A stretch of 64,000 nucleotides of DNA from a virus. Of this stretch, positions 9,538 to 17,780 are shown piece by piece. Position numbers and translations under genes: made by a program. The notes beneath the pieces are model-generated. The model saw only the letters and a program-made list of their open reading frames with translations. It made no database searches and was not told where the DNA came from. Every line of letters begins with the position of its first letter. Position 1 is the stretch's first letter. The stretch is taken from positions 1 to 64,000 of IMG/VR virus record IMGVR_UViG_3300027857_000001; one strand, 5' to 3'.

Positions 9538-9831
9538 TTGACAGAGACGGGCACCGGGCAGGTACCTGAGCCGTCGCACCCGGGATTCCTGGCACACCTC
9601 CGCGACCACCTGCTGCCGGAAGTCGCGGCCCTCCGCGCCGACGCGGAGCACGCCAGGACGGCAATCCCGGCCGCGCTCGCCGGCATCGGCACCCTCGCCG
9701 GCATCATCGGGTCGCTCGCCAGGATGGCGGACCCTTCAGCCGGGCCGGAGGTCACCGCGATGATCGCCGAGGCGGATAAGGCGGCTGCTGAGGCGGCCGC
9801 GGCAGCGGAGAAGCTCCTCGGGAAGATGTAG
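9538..9831 (+). CDS. Small helical late protein, function unknown
   Basis: 97 aa from TTG, with AGGAG 7-9 nt upstream. Two helices separated by a hydrophobic, Gly-rich stretch (AALAGIGTLAGIIGSLARM), ending in an Ala/Glu/Lys helix. Last gene of the rightward late operon; a strong terminator follows. No family recognised. Confidence 0.6.
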   Translation: MTETGTGQVPEPSHPGFLAHLRDHLLPEVAALRADAEHARTAIPAALAGIGTLAGIIGSLARMADPSAGPEVTAMIAEADKAAAEAAAAAEKLLGKM

Positions 9832-9856
9832 GCCCTCAGCCCCGGCTAAGAACGCA

Positions 9857-9894
9857 CCGCCCCGCTCCTGGTCACGCGGCCCGGAGCGGGGCGG
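9857..9894. terminator. Bidirectional terminator between convergent operons
   Basis: A 12-bp perfect GC stem (CCGCCCCGCTCC, 9857-9868, pairing with 9883-9894) with a 14-nt loop lies between the end of the rightward late genes and the end of the leftward glycosyltransferase operon. Confidence 0.8.
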
Positions 9895-9927
9895 CTTCCG
9901 CATGCCCGGTGGTGGGCGGCGGCCATC

Positions 9928-10734
9928 TCAGGCGGCATCGTTCCCGCCTCGGGAGACCGCGTACCTCACTGGCTCGCGGTGCGCCATGAATGACCCGGCC
10001 TGCGAGAACGCAAACGAAGCCTCCGTCGAGGCCCAGCCGTCAAGCAGCCCGATGGTCTGCGACCTGGACGCGTCCGGGACGACGGTGACGTACCCGGCCT
10101 GCGTGACACGGCTGAGCTGCCAGTCGTATCCGGAGTCGAAGCCGCGCGTCCCCGAGTCGCATTCCCAGTCCCACACCGGGCGGATGGCCCGCTCCCACCG
10201 GCTGCGCCACGTGCCCCAGCACCACGCGTTGAAGTACGGCAGGAGCCTGACCGCCGACTGGTCCGCGTCCGTATCCTGTGCCGGCTCGTGCGGGTCCCAT
10301 CCCTGGCCGCCCCGGCTGTGCGCGCACACCGCGAGAACCTGTTCGTCCTGCGCGAACAGGCCGGCCGCCCAGCAGAAGTACTCCAGGACGTCGGAAGACA
10401 CCACCACGTCTTCCTCGCCGAAGATGACGAACTCCGCCGCCGGGTCAGCGAGCACATGGTCCGCGGCCTCCGCGATGGCCCTTCCCATGCCCCTTGACGC
10501 CGCCGCCGCGGCGGAGTCCGGCTTGATCCGCACCCGGGCGCCCAGCCCGGAGGATGCGCGGAAATCGCTGATGACCTCAACCTGCTCAGCGAACTGGGCC
10601 TCGTCGTAGCCGAGCGCGATGGTGAACGAGTGCACGCCGCCGAGGCCGCGCGCCCCGCGCCAGGACTCCAGGGTCTGGCGGAGATAGTAGGGGCGTTTCA
10701 GCGCCGTCACGATGACCGCAGGCTCACAGCTCAT
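9928..10734 (-). CDS. Glycosyltransferase, GT-A fold, GT2/GT13-like
   Basis: 268 aa. ATG 10734 overlaps the upstream stop (ATGA). The N-terminus AVIVTALKRPYYLRQTLESW is a nucleotide-sugar-binding start of GT-A enzymes. FVIFGEEDVVVS near residue 125 is an E-E-D variant of the metal-binding DxD, as in GT13-like N-acetylglucosaminyltransferases. YFNAWCWGTWRSRW further on resembles the acceptor region of that group. Fourth enzyme in a leftward glycosylation operon. Donor and acceptor are not known; a virion or cell-surface glycan is inferred. Confidence 0.75.
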   Translation of the reverse strand: MSCEPAVIVTALKRPYYLRQTLESWRGARGLGGVHSFTIALGYDEAQFAEQVEVISDFRASSGLGARVRIKPDSAAAAASRGMGRAIAEAADHVLADPAAEFVIFGEEDVVVSSDVLEYFCWAAGLFAQDEQVLAVCAHSRGGQGWDPHEPAQDTDADQSAVRLLPYFNAWCWGTWRSRWERAIRPVWDWECDSGTRGFDSGYDWQLSRVTQAGYVTVVPDASRSQTIGLLDGWASTEASFAFSQAGSFMAHREPVRYAVSRGGNDAA

Positions 10735-11285
10735 GCCCATACGACCCCCAGTCCGTAGCTGCCGTGCCGGTTCACCCAGGTCCGCCCTGTCTCCGCGCAG
10801 TAGATGCCCAGCGCCTCGGTGACTGGTCCGCCTGGCTCGCCGAGCATCCTGTCCCCGTCCGGCATCCACTCGGTATCATGCAGCAGCGCGAGGCCGCCCG
10901 CGCGGATTCGCGGGACGTACAGGCGCAGCTCGGCCAGGGTGTGACTGGTGGCGTGGGACGTGTCGACGAACAGGATGTCGCACGTGGCAGGCAGCCACTC
11001 CTGCGCCTGCACGCTGAGGTCATCGGCCTGGAGGAAATGCCACCTGGGCAGCCCGTTCCAGTCCGCCGGCACATCAGGCGGCTCGATGTCGGCCGACCAG
11101 ACGTGGCCGTCGTTGCCGGCGGTCCCGGAGAGGAACGCCGCCGTGCTGTTCCCGGAACGCACCCCGAGCTCGATGATGACCGGTCTCGTGAATGCTGCCG
11201 CAGTGTCGCGCAGGAATCTCATATGGCCTTGCATGTCGGACTTCGCGGCGGCCCTGGCCTCGTAGTCGCCTGCTATCGCCGTCAC
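10731..11285 (-). CDS. Class I SAM-dependent methyltransferase (Methyltransf_24-like)
   Basis: 184 aa. Motif I is VIIELGVRSGNST near residue 38; the acidic strand-2 end WSADIEPPD and motif IV DILFVDTSHATSHT follow, then GGLALLHDTEW. These are typical of the Methyltransf_24 / cephalosporin-hydroxylase-like group often found in glycan clusters. Overlaps both neighbours by four bases, so it is translationally coupled to the glycosyltransferases and probably methylates a sugar. Confidence 0.75.
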   Translation of the reverse strand: MTAIAGDYEARAAAKSDMQGHMRFLRDTAAAFTRPVIIELGVRSGNSTAAFLSGTAGNDGHVWSADIEPPDVPADWNGLPRWHFLQADDLSVQAQEWLPATCDILFVDTSHATSHTLAELRLYVPRIRAGGLALLHDTEWMPDGDRMLGEPGGPVTEALGIYCAETGRTWVNRHGSYGLGVVWA

Positions 11286-12100
11286 GCTGCGCCTTCAGTC
11301 ATGCGCGGCCGGAGCCAGTATGGCGGGCACCTGCCGTCGCGGATCCAGGCCGGCCACGTCTCGTCGACAGTCACTGGGACCACGCCGGAGTCGGGTGCGT
11401 GATGCTCGCCGCGATTCCAGGTGGCGCCGGTCCGGATGGCTTCCCATTCCGCGCGGGGCATCTCGGTGTGGCAGGTGGCGGCGAGCTTCCGCTCACGGTC
11501 AGCCTCCGTGCCCAGCCACGAGAAATGCCAGCCGCCGTCCTCGATGACAGGAAGGGCGTGACGCTGGTCGCGGACCTGGCTCAGCGATGGCCTCCTCGGC
11601 CCGCTGACGCATCCGGCGCGGACGACGACTGACGTGAGCTGAGGGACTGGGTACTCCCAGTCGCAGGCAGAATGGAAGACCCGCTGCCTCAGCGCCGCCG
11701 CCCCCTGCTCCGGGCAGCCCCCCAGCGCGGCATCAGATGGGATCTCATCGCAGTCAGCGACGAGGAGGATGTCATCCGGGCGCACGCCTGCCAGATGGTG
11801 CCATGCTGCGTCACGCTGGGCGTGCTCGCGTTGCCAGTGGTCAGACCCCTCAGGGAGCTCACTGACTTCCACAAAGGTGATCCAGTCAGCGAACGCGGCA
11901 AACCGTTCCCGGTTCTCTGTGTACCGCAGGGGCTTGGGGACGCCGCGGTGGGTCACGCTAGCTTCCGTTATGACCGTTCGATGCACCTTTCCGGCGAGAT
12001 GGTTCAGTCTCATCTCGAGCATGTCCAGTTCACCGTCGAACATGATCAGGTCCCAGACCCGGCCGGTAAGGATGCGACCACCCCGGCATCCTGGCCGCAC
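11282..12100 (-). CDS. Glycosyltransferase family 17-like protein
   Basis: The first conserved stretch, VWDLIMFDGELDMLEMRL, followed by HLAGKVHRTVITEAS, matches the N-terminal region of GT17 (MGAT3-type beta-1,4-GlcNAc transferases). ILLVADCDEIPSDAAL near residue 125 is the DxD-like metal site. The start is not certain. GTG 12100 keeps the first beta strand but overlaps the upstream gene by 55 nt. ATG 12043 lies 2 nt after the upstream stop but would cut that strand. About 272 aa from GTG 12100. Confidence 0.75.
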   Translation of the reverse strand: MRPGCRGGRILTGRVWDLIMFDGELDMLEMRLNHLAGKVHRTVITEASVTHRGVPKPLRYTENRERFAAFADWITFVEVSELPEGSDHWQREHAQRDAAWHHLAGVRPDDILLVADCDEIPSDAALGGCPEQGAAALRQRVFHSACDWEYPVPQLTSVVVRAGCVSGPRRPSLSQVRDQRHALPVIEDGGWHFSWLGTEADRERKLAATCHTEMPRAEWEAIRTGATWNRGEHHAPDSGVVPVTVDETWPAWIRDGRCPPYWLRPRMTEGAA

Positions 12101-12888
12101 CAGGGCGGCATCGGCGCCCCTGGCGGAAGGACCGCTCCGCCTGCCATGCACCCGCCCGCATCGCGGCCGTCGTGTCCGTCAAGGCGGTCACAGTCCGGCA
12201 GGCAGTGCCGGACGAGCGCCCTTACCTTCGCGGTATCGGCTGCCATCCGGTCGTCCCGCCAGCGTGCGTAGGCGTCCCGGTCGTCCTGATGCAGCGCCTC
12301 CGCGTCGGCATAGGTGGCGTCCAGGGCCGACTTGGCTACGCCCCAGTGCATGTGCTCGATCACCACGTCCGGGACGTAGGAGAGGCAGCCGGAGAGCTCG
12401 CCGATGTCCCTCCAGCACAGGTCCACGCACATGTGGCGCATCGACGGCTCGCACATCCAGCCGAGTGCTTCCACGATGCCGGCCGAGATGACAGGAGCGG
12501 TGGGAAGCCGGCCGCCCATGATCATGTCATTCCCGTACGCGATGCCGGTTCCCCCCGTCCGCCCGAGCGCGGCGAGCAGCAGGCCGTCCCAGTTCCCGGT
12601 CCTGGGCAGGTGGTCATCACCGAGGGACGCGAAGGCCCGGTAGCGGCCGGAGTGCCGGCTCGCGAGCTTGTTTGTCCACCCCGTGAGGGTGTCGCGGGGC
12701 CCGGTGAACATCCGGACCCGACCCTGGCAGTTACCGGGGACGGTGCCCGCGTAGAGCAGCGCCTGGTCGTCGTCGACCGCGACCGCAACGTCCGTCGCCG
12801 CTCCTGACAGGCTCAGGCAGGCCGCGAGCATTTCCTGCAGCCGGCCGGGGCGCCCCCGGGACGGCGTGATGACCAGCAGGTCCCTCAC
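12046..12888 (-). CDS. Glycosyltransferase, family 2-like
   Basis: 280 aa from a GTG in a GTGA overlap. The start LLVITPSRGRPGRLQEML is the donor-binding strand of GT-A enzymes. VAVAVDDDQALLY and FASLGDDHLPRTGNWD provide acidic clusters, the latter a likely DxD equivalent. The last 40 residues (after ALVRHCLPDCDRLDG) are Gly/Ala-rich and overlap the next gene. Part of the 9.9-14.9 kb operon. Confidence 0.7.
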   Translation of the reverse strand: MRDLLVITPSRGRPGRLQEMLAACLSLSGAATDVAVAVDDDQALLYAGTVPGNCQGRVRMFTGPRDTLTGWTNKLASRHSGRYRAFASLGDDHLPRTGNWDGLLLAALGRTGGTGIAYGNDMIMGGRLPTAPVISAGIVEALGWMCEPSMRHMCVDLCWRDIGELSGCLSYVPDVVIEHMHWGVAKSALDATYADAEALHQDDRDAYARWRDDRMAADTAKVRALVRHCLPDCDRLDGHDGRDAGGCMAGGAVLPPGAPMPPWCGQDAGVVASLPAGSGT

Positions 12889-14873
12889 TGAGCGCCGGCC
12901 CGGTCTCTGGTGACGGCGCGCAGGTCAGCCGCCGTGGCGGCTGCATGTGCTGCCGCGGTCCGCTCAGCGAGCTCGCGGGCGTCCAGTTCCCCGGCGTCCC
13001 ACGCTCCGGCGAGCCGCGCGATGACCTCATCCCTCGCCGCTGCCGGCACAGCGACAGGCAGCGCGACCAGGTAAGGGGCGCAGCCGTACATCCCGGCCGG
13101 CCGCACCTCGTACCCGTATCCGCCCAGGAGCCCCACCAGCTCGCTGCGGTCGTAACAGCCGTACACTGAATGGTCCTCGATCCACAGCACCGGCCGCAGC
13201 CGGCTGAGGGTTTCCCGCATGCCGCGCAGGGCGTGCAGGTCCGCGCCTTCCACGTCTAGCTTCACCAGGTCGATGCGCGGCTCATCCGCGAGCAGGTCAT
13301 CCAGCGGGCAGCCGGTCACGGTGCCGCCGTCATCGGGGATGACCCGGGTGGACCCGTCCCGCTCATGCCCGGCAGGTGAGTCGAGCCGCAGCAGGGCGTT
13401 CTCGTCCCATGCGGCGACCTCGAGGACCGTGACGTTCCCCGGCTCGTTGAGGGCGATGTTGTCGCGCAGTCTCGCTGCGGTAGCCGGGTTCGGCTCGACG
13501 GCGATCACCTTCGATGCGGCCTCTGCCGCACGGAGGGTGTAGTGCCCGACGTGGGCGCCGACGTCCAGGAACACCCCGCCGGGCGGGAGGAGCGACAGGA
13601 GCGAGTCTTCGACGGACTCCTCGTGGAACGGGCCGAGCCGGTCACCGTGATCTTCCGGGCCGTCTACCCGCCAGTCCAGGCCGGCGTGGCGGACGATCCG
13701 GCGGTCCTCCTGGCGCATCTGCTCGAGCCGCGCCAAGACCGGCTTCCAGTACTGCTCCAGCACCAGGTCGGCGTCGTACCCGAGCGCGAACTCGCGGGTA
13801 GCCTGCCGTTTCGCCTCGATGGCGCCCGACATGGTCAGCTCGTAGGCTTCCTCGTAGGCGGCCTCGATATCGTCGATGAACGGGACCTGCCAGCTTTCCC
13901 CGTGCCACTCGTTCCACCACGGCTGCCCGCGCACTTTCCAGCCGGAGCCGCACAGCTCGGTCATGGCTGTCGCGTCGTTCACCACTACGGGCGTGCCGCA
14001 CGACTGGGCTTCGAGGACGGGGATACCGAAGCCCTCCCCGTACGAGGCGGAGGACAGGACGTCGATCGCGGAATACCACTCGGCCAGCTCGGCGGCCGTA
14101 ACCGCGCCGATGGCCATCCTGTACTGATCGCTGAACGAGACAGCGCCGGCGACGCCTTTCCTCTGCGCCATCCTGACGAGGTTCAGCCCGGTCGGCACGC
14201 CGCCCTTGACCGAGTGCACCGACAGGATCGCCTCGGGATGCCGCGCGTGGAACCGGCTGAACGCTTCGAACTGTTCGCCGAAAGCTTTCCTTGAACTGTC
14301 TTTATTGGCAGCCGCAATGCCTACGATGAAGCGTCCGTCGTGCCCGAACCTGCGGCGCACCTCCTCCCGGTCCGGTGCCGGCCTGAACACGGAGGTCTCG
14401 CAGGCGTGCGGTACGTACGCCGCGTCGAAACCCCGCGCCGTGAGCTGGGCCTGCCCGTGCCTGCTCATCGCGACCGGGAACGCTCCGGTCTCCCGCAGCC
14501 AGTTCTCGTCGGGCTCGCCGAGGGCAAGCGTGTCGACCGGCATCCACGCCGCAACCGGGACGCCCTGCTCCTGGTGAATGGCCCTGATCTGGCCCTTATC
14601 GAGAACCCACGCATCCATCAGCGTGATGAGCGCGTCGGCACGCGACTGCCTGACGTGCTCGGCGATGATGTCCGATCCGTACGCGTCTATGCCTGGCGGG
14701 AGGACCAGGTGACCTTTCCAGTTCCCGGTGTCCCCCTGGATGCCGTAGAAGGCCGACGCGATGACCTCGTGTCCTAGGGCGGCAATACGGGTGATGAACA
14801 GGCCCGCTTCTATGCCGTACCCGGTGGGCAGTCCCGGGCGGTTCGAGTGGAAGAGGATTCGGATGGGAGCCAC
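12885..14873 (-). CDS. GT4 glycosyltransferase fused to FkbM-type methyltransferase
   Basis: 662 aa, first gene of the leftward operon, GTG start. Residues 1 to about 370 are a GT-B glycosyltransferase: ILFHSNRPGLPTGYG at the N-terminus and SASYGEGFGIPVLEAQSCG with EGFGIPVLEA as the family 4 donor-site ExxxxxxxE. Residues about 415-620 are an FkbM methyltransferase: GGVFLDVGAHVGHYTLRAAE (motif I), VIAVEPNP, and LVKLDVEGADLHALRG. A single chain combining sugar transfer and methylation suits the rest of the cluster. Acceptor unknown. Confidence 0.82.
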   Translation of the reverse strand: MAPIRILFHSNRPGLPTGYGIEAGLFITRIAALGHEVIASAFYGIQGDTGNWKGHLVLPPGIDAYGSDIIAEHVRQSRADALITLMDAWVLDKGQIRAIHQEQGVPVAAWMPVDTLALGEPDENWLRETGAFPVAMSRHGQAQLTARGFDAAYVPHACETSVFRPAPDREEVRRRFGHDGRFIVGIAAANKDSSRKAFGEQFEAFSRFHARHPEAILSVHSVKGGVPTGLNLVRMAQRKGVAGAVSFSDQYRMAIGAVTAAELAEWYSAIDVLSSASYGEGFGIPVLEAQSCGTPVVVNDATAMTELCGSGWKVRGQPWWNEWHGESWQVPFIDDIEAAYEEAYELTMSGAIEAKRQATREFALGYDADLVLEQYWKPVLARLEQMRQEDRRIVRHAGLDWRVDGPEDHGDRLGPFHEESVEDSLLSLLPPGGVFLDVGAHVGHYTLRAAEAASKVIAVEPNPATAARLRDNIALNEPGNVTVLEVAAWDENALLRLDSPAGHERDGSTRVIPDDGGTVTGCPLDDLLADEPRIDLVKLDVEGADLHALRGMRETLSRLRPVLWIEDHSVYGCYDRSELVGLLGGYGYEVRPAGMYGCAPYLVALPVAVPAAARDEVIARLAGAWDAGELDARELAERTAAAHAAATAADLRAVTRDRAGAQ

Positions 14874-15402
14874 CAGGGGAATCGCGGGGGAACCTGACTT
14901 CCGAAGATTGTGCGGGGTAACGCCCCCGTAGCGGCAACATCAGCGAGGCCGGGAAAGGCGAAGGCCCTGCGGGGAGCCGTGGCTGGAAGCTCGGCGGCCC
15001 GCGAGCCCTGTCCTTCAGGGCCGGGTTAGCCCGTGCCCTAGGAGGGTTCGGCGAAACCCTTAGCTCCTGGTAGGCGGTGCGGGCAGGGGCTTGCCGGGTG
15101 GGGCTGACCCCAGATTCCGGTACTGGTTACCCCAGGAACGTGAAGAACGGGCGGCAGGTGATCTGCCGTCCGGTCTTGCTGTCTGCGGTGACTGCCTTGA
15201 CGTTCGACGTCACGCCACGCCTTGGCTGGCTTCCGGGTGTACGCCGCCTCCGGTTCTTACCCCGGGCGTGTCTGCCCGGTCTCCGGTGTCGCCGGGCACG
15301 GGGCGGGACTCCTGCTCGCGGATGACCTCGGTGAGCCGCTGCTGGAGCTGAAAATTTATGATCCTTACCCCAAAGGCGCGCGCCCAAGGCTGACAAGCTT
15401 GG
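14874..15402. other. Non-coding stretch with stacked hairpins; possible IS200/IS605 end remnant
   Basis: No convincing gene in 529 bases. GCCCTG(15005-15010)-loop-CAGGGC with a CTTCAG loop resembles the terminal hairpin of IS200/IS605 elements. A second, stacked hairpin follows at 15037-15070 (AGGAG/CTCCT closing GGGTT/AACCC). No tnpB or tnpA coding is left beside it. An old element end or a structured RNA are both possible. Confidence 0.35.
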
Positions 15403-15408
15403 TATACA
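15403..15408 (+). promoter_or_regulatory. Extended -10 (TATACA), leaderless start
   Basis: TATACA ends 7 nt before ATG 15416, the spacing of leaderless actinobacterial promoters, so transcription would start at about the first base of the coding region. Confidence 0.5.
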
Positions 15409-15415
15409 TGCGCCC

Positions 15416-15592
15416 ATGGACGACCTGCTGTATGGAACCTCCCAGGAGGACGGCAACTACTCGCATGCCGTTGACCCGTCTGACCGCACCGTCAGTATCT
15501 GCGGGAGGATTCAGAACCCCACGGTGAACGGGGAGTCATGGGCAGATGCCCCAGCGCCGCGCTGCCAGGAGTGTACGGCGCAAGCGCGCTGA
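15416..15592 (+). CDS. 58-aa zinc-ribbon-like protein
   Basis: Starts ATG directly downstream of a leaderless -10 and is followed by a strong terminator, so it looks like a one-gene unit. Cys at SICGR near residue 29 and RCQECT near residue 50 could bind zinc. Early part acidic. Small Cys-pair proteins of this kind are common in actinobacterial mobile DNA; function unknown. Confidence 0.6.
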   Translation: MDDLLYGTSQEDGNYSHAVDPSDRTVSICGRIQNPTVNGESWADAPAPRCQECTAQAR

Positions 15593-15606
15593 CGGCTGAT
15601 GTATCG

Positions 15607-15645
15607 AACGGGACGGCCGCCTGCATGGCCGTCCCGTTTCCGTTT
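15607..15645 (+). terminator. Rho-independent terminator
   Basis: A 12-bp stem, AACGGGACGGCC (15607-15618) with its complement 15627-15638, is followed by TTTCCGTTTT. It ends the small zinc-ribbon gene. A close relative lies at 28376-28405 in the opposite orientation. Confidence 0.8.
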
Positions 15646-15680
15646 TGGCGCGGCGCTTGACGGCTACTGTTGCTGCTTGG

Positions 15681-15872
15681 CTAGCTGGGGGCAGTCTCCC
15701 GCTTGAACACGAACGGCGGCTGGAGGCTGATCAGTTCCCAGCCTTCGTGGCCGAGGGCGTTGAGGATTCCCTCGATCTCGTTGACGTGGTTCTTCTCTAC
15801 TGAATCGGCCAGGCTCTTGTGGGTGCCGCCGACCATGACGGTTCCCCTGCCGAGGACCTTGTACTCTGGCAT
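15681..15872 (-). CDS. DUF4177-like small protein
   Basis: 63 aa with a good Shine-Dalgarno (AGGAAGGA) 8-10 nt before ATG. EYKVLGRGTV at the start and LNALGHEGWELIS near residue 40, then PFVFKRE, is the pattern of the DUF4177 family of small two-strand/helix proteins. Function unknown. It lies 37 nt downstream of the next leftward gene and may be its operon partner. Confidence 0.7.
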   Translation of the reverse strand: MPEYKVLGRGTVMVGGTHKSLADSVEKNHVNEIEGILNALGHEGWELISLQPPFVFKRETAPS

Positions 15873-15909
15873 GCTGGTCTTCCTTCCTCGTGGTGCTTGC
15901 CGGCCCGGC

Positions 15910-16404
15910 CTACTGGCCCGACTGGATGGGGAACTGGACGGGCGCCATGGGTGTCTGGATCGCCCTGATCGCGTAGGTAGCCATCTCCTTGCTATCGAGC
16001 CACAGTACGAGCGTGTACATGCCGGGCGCCGGGATCTCGACGTTGGTCACGGTGACGGCGAACGGCACCTGTGCCGGGTCGCCGAAGTGGGCCTCCAGCG
16101 ACGGTGCGGTGCGGAACCCCGCCTCGACGCGGACCGGCAGCTCCTGGCCGTTCTCGCCGCGCACGCCGACGCGGATCATCCGGTCGGTCATGGTGTCCTG
16201 GAACGGAAGTTCGAGCACTGCGGTGATGCCGAGCGTTGGCACGAGCGCCGGGAAGGCGTGGAAGCGCAGCAGCGTGATGAACCCGCCGTTCACGTACACC
16301 TTGCCGTCTGCCCCTGAGGCAGCGTGGTCGGATGCGAAGAACGCCACGACCCTGGTTGCTGTCAGCCGGGCTGGCGAGTCGGGGGCGGTGCTCTCCTGTG
16401 TCAT
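15910..16404 (-). CDS. DUF6941-like beta-sandwich protein
   Basis: 164 aa. VVAFFASDHAASGADGKVYVNGGFITLLRF near the N-terminus (a promoter-distal 'product of ligand-like' strand pattern with GKVYVNGG) recurs in a family of uncharacterised actinobacterial proteins, DUF6941 from memory. The rest alternates short strands and ends PFPIQSGQ-like without membrane segments. A TATCAT -10 six bases before its ATG suggests a leaderless mRNA. Confidence 0.5.
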   Translation of the reverse strand: MTQESTAPDSPARLTATRVVAFFASDHAASGADGKVYVNGGFITLLRFHAFPALVPTLGITAVLELPFQDTMTDRMIRVGVRGENGQELPVRVEAGFRTAPSLEAHFGDPAQVPFAVTVTNVEIPAPGMYTLVLWLDSKEMATYAIRAIQTPMAPVQFPIQSGQ

Positions 16405-16410
16405 ACACGA

Positions 16411-16416
16411 ATGATA
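16411..16416 (-). promoter_or_regulatory. -10 element TATCAT, leaderless
   Basis: On the minus strand TATCAT is followed after six bases by ATG 16404. The 50-bp gap to the rightward gene at 16455 must hold both divergent promoters. Confidence 0.45.
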
Positions 16417-16454
16417 TCTTCTGTATTACCAAGGCTCAAGCAGAGGAGGGCAAG

Positions 16455-16802
16455 TTGCTCGACGTGGGGAAGTACGACCTGATCGACTGGGATGACCCGG
16501 AATCCGACCCGGACCCGGCCACGAACAACCTTCTCCACTGCCAGCAGGCGGACCACCTCGGAGCGCAGGCTGAGCTGGTCGTGTACGAACTGCTCGCCGG
16601 GGTATGGGCCGAGGTGAACTTCAAGACCATGACCGCGCAATGGGCCATCGTGGGGCTGGCACTGTCCCGGGTGTGGCTCGTACTGTTGAAGGAATCGGAG
16701 AAAAGAGGCGACTGGCTCCGCCCGGTCACCGGGTGGCCGGCCGAGACCGCTGAGATCCGGCAGTGGGAGAAGCTGACCGGGCAGAAATGGAGGGGACGAT
16801 GA
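16455..16802 (+). CDS. 115-aa protein paired with an RHH regulator
   Basis: TTG start five bases after AGGAGG; no earlier start has a ribosome site. Acidic N-terminus (DWDDPESDPDP), a hydrophobic helix in the middle (AIVGLALSRVWLVLL), and a Trp-rich basic C-terminus (QWEKLTGQKWRGR). Its stop overlaps the following ribbon-helix-helix gene by ATGA. Size and coupling are those of toxin-antitoxin or small regulatory pairs, but no toxin motif is visible. Confidence 0.6.
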   Translation: MLDVGKYDLIDWDDPESDPDPATNNLLHCQQADHLGAQAELVVYELLAGVWAEVNFKTMTAQWAIVGLALSRVWLVLLKESEKRGDWLRPVTGWPAETAEIRQWEKLTGQKWRGR

Positions 16803-17092
16803 CCGCCGACCGCCCCCAGGGCCTGATAGAAGACGCCGGGCAGGCCGGGAAGCCGCGCCGCCTGGACCAGATGGTGTCCGCCCGGCTCGACCCGCCGCTC
16901 GTCGCGGCACTGCGACGCTTCGCCAAGAGGCGCGGCATCACCTTCAGCGACGTGATCCGGCTGGCCAGCCTGAACCTGCTGGCCCGCGAGGACGCCCAGA
17001 ACGTCATCGTCTTCTCAGTCCGGGTGACCAACGAGACACTGCCGAAGGCGGTCACCCGTTCGTACTGCGAGGAAATCCCGGCCGCCATCTGA
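16799..17092 (+). CDS. Ribbon-helix-helix (Arc/CopG-like) DNA-binding protein
   Basis: 97 aa from ATG in an ATGA overlap, with GGAGGGG four bases upstream. Residues about 28-65 (LDQMVSARLDPPLVAALRRF, then RRGITFSDVIRLASLNLLAR) fit an RHH fold: a short strand followed by two helices. Likely autoregulates the pair with the upstream gene. Confidence 0.65.
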   Translation: MTADRPQGLIEDAGQAGKPRRLDQMVSARLDPPLVAALRRFAKRRGITFSDVIRLASLNLLAREDAQNVIVFSVRVTNETLPKAVTRSYCEEIPAAI

Positions 17093-17252
17093 TCATCCGG
17101 GCCCAGCCCGGCGTTGTGCGGGGCTGCCATCCGCTGCGGAAATCGAATGTGTGGCCGTGCCGGCTGGCGGGTGTTTCCGGGGTTTCCCTCATCCGCCCCG
17201 GCGCGGGAGCGTACCTGTCCGCATGCCCGGTGGTCCGGCCGGCACGGCCGGC

Positions 17253-17663
17253 TCAGTTACCCGGTGGCGGGGTGGGGATGAGTGCCCATGCGGTGCGCCC
17301 GGTGTCGTCCCCGGTGATACCCCAGTTGCCGGGTCCGGTGAGGATCTCGGTCACGTCGAGTCCGTGTGCCCGCCCGTCCGCGTGGCGGCCTCGCCGCCAT
17401 GGACCGCCGGCGTCCTCGACCTCGATCCGGATGTGACCGTGGCGGATCTCGGCGCGGAGGGTGAACTTACCGCCGTTCCCGGACGCGGAATGGAGTATGG
17501 CGTTGGTGGCGAGTTCGGATGCGACTAAGGTCGCGTCGTCGGCGGCGGGATGGCCGTGCAGCGCCTGTGTGAGCGCGCGGCGCGCGTGGCTGACTTGTGC
17601 GGGTTCTGCGGGGTAGGTTCCCTGGAACCGTCTGGTGCCGGGTGGTGCCGCCGTGTCGTCCAT
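17253..17663 (-). CDS. HATPase_c_2 anti-sigma-factor-like ATP-binding protein (copy 1)
   Basis: 136 aa, ATG after GGAGGGGACACG. GHKL-fold marks: N-box SELATNAILHSAS near residue 55, G1 VEDAGGPW near residue 88, and HGLDVTEILTGPGNWGI as the G2 region. Proteins of this size in streptomycetes are RsbW/SpoIIAB-like kinases or anti-sigma factors. Divergent from an XRE regulator over 117 bp. A second, mirror-image copy of the whole module lies at 25.9-27.5 kb. Confidence 0.8.
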   Translation of the reverse strand: MDDTAAPPGTRRFQGTYPAEPAQVSHARRALTQALHGHPAADDATLVASELATNAILHSASGNGGKFTLRAEIRHGHIRIEVEDAGGPWRRGRHADGRAHGLDVTEILTGPGNWGITGDDTGRTAWALIPTPPPGN

Positions 17664-17690
17664 CGTGTCCCCTCCGTGCTGTGCTGGCCT

Positions 17691-17758
17691 ATTGCCGATC
17701 ACACAGTGAAGGGGCACGCTTTAGCTACGTGACCGAACTGCCCGCCACGATCCGCCAC
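17691..17758. promoter_or_regulatory. Divergent control region conserved between the two HATPase/XRE modules
   Basis: ATTGCCGATCACA (17691-17703), GGGGCACGCTT (17711-17721) and CGCCACGATCCGCCAC (17743-17758) recur in the same order and nearly the same spacing, inverted, at 27024-27091. Conservation exceeds that expected of a spacer, so these are probably operators or promoters for both genes. The CCAC repeats in the last block suggest a direct-repeat binding site. Confidence 0.6.
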
Positions 17759-17780
17759 GGTGATTCTGGAGGCATGCCAC

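Noticed and set aside
14127-14294. Plus-strand frames over the GT4-FkbM gene
   Set aside because: No family match, and the minus frame is continuous with two known domains.
16801-17130. Minus-strand frame opposite the RHH gene
   Set aside because: Shadow of the RHH gene, which has a ribosome site and a coupled start.
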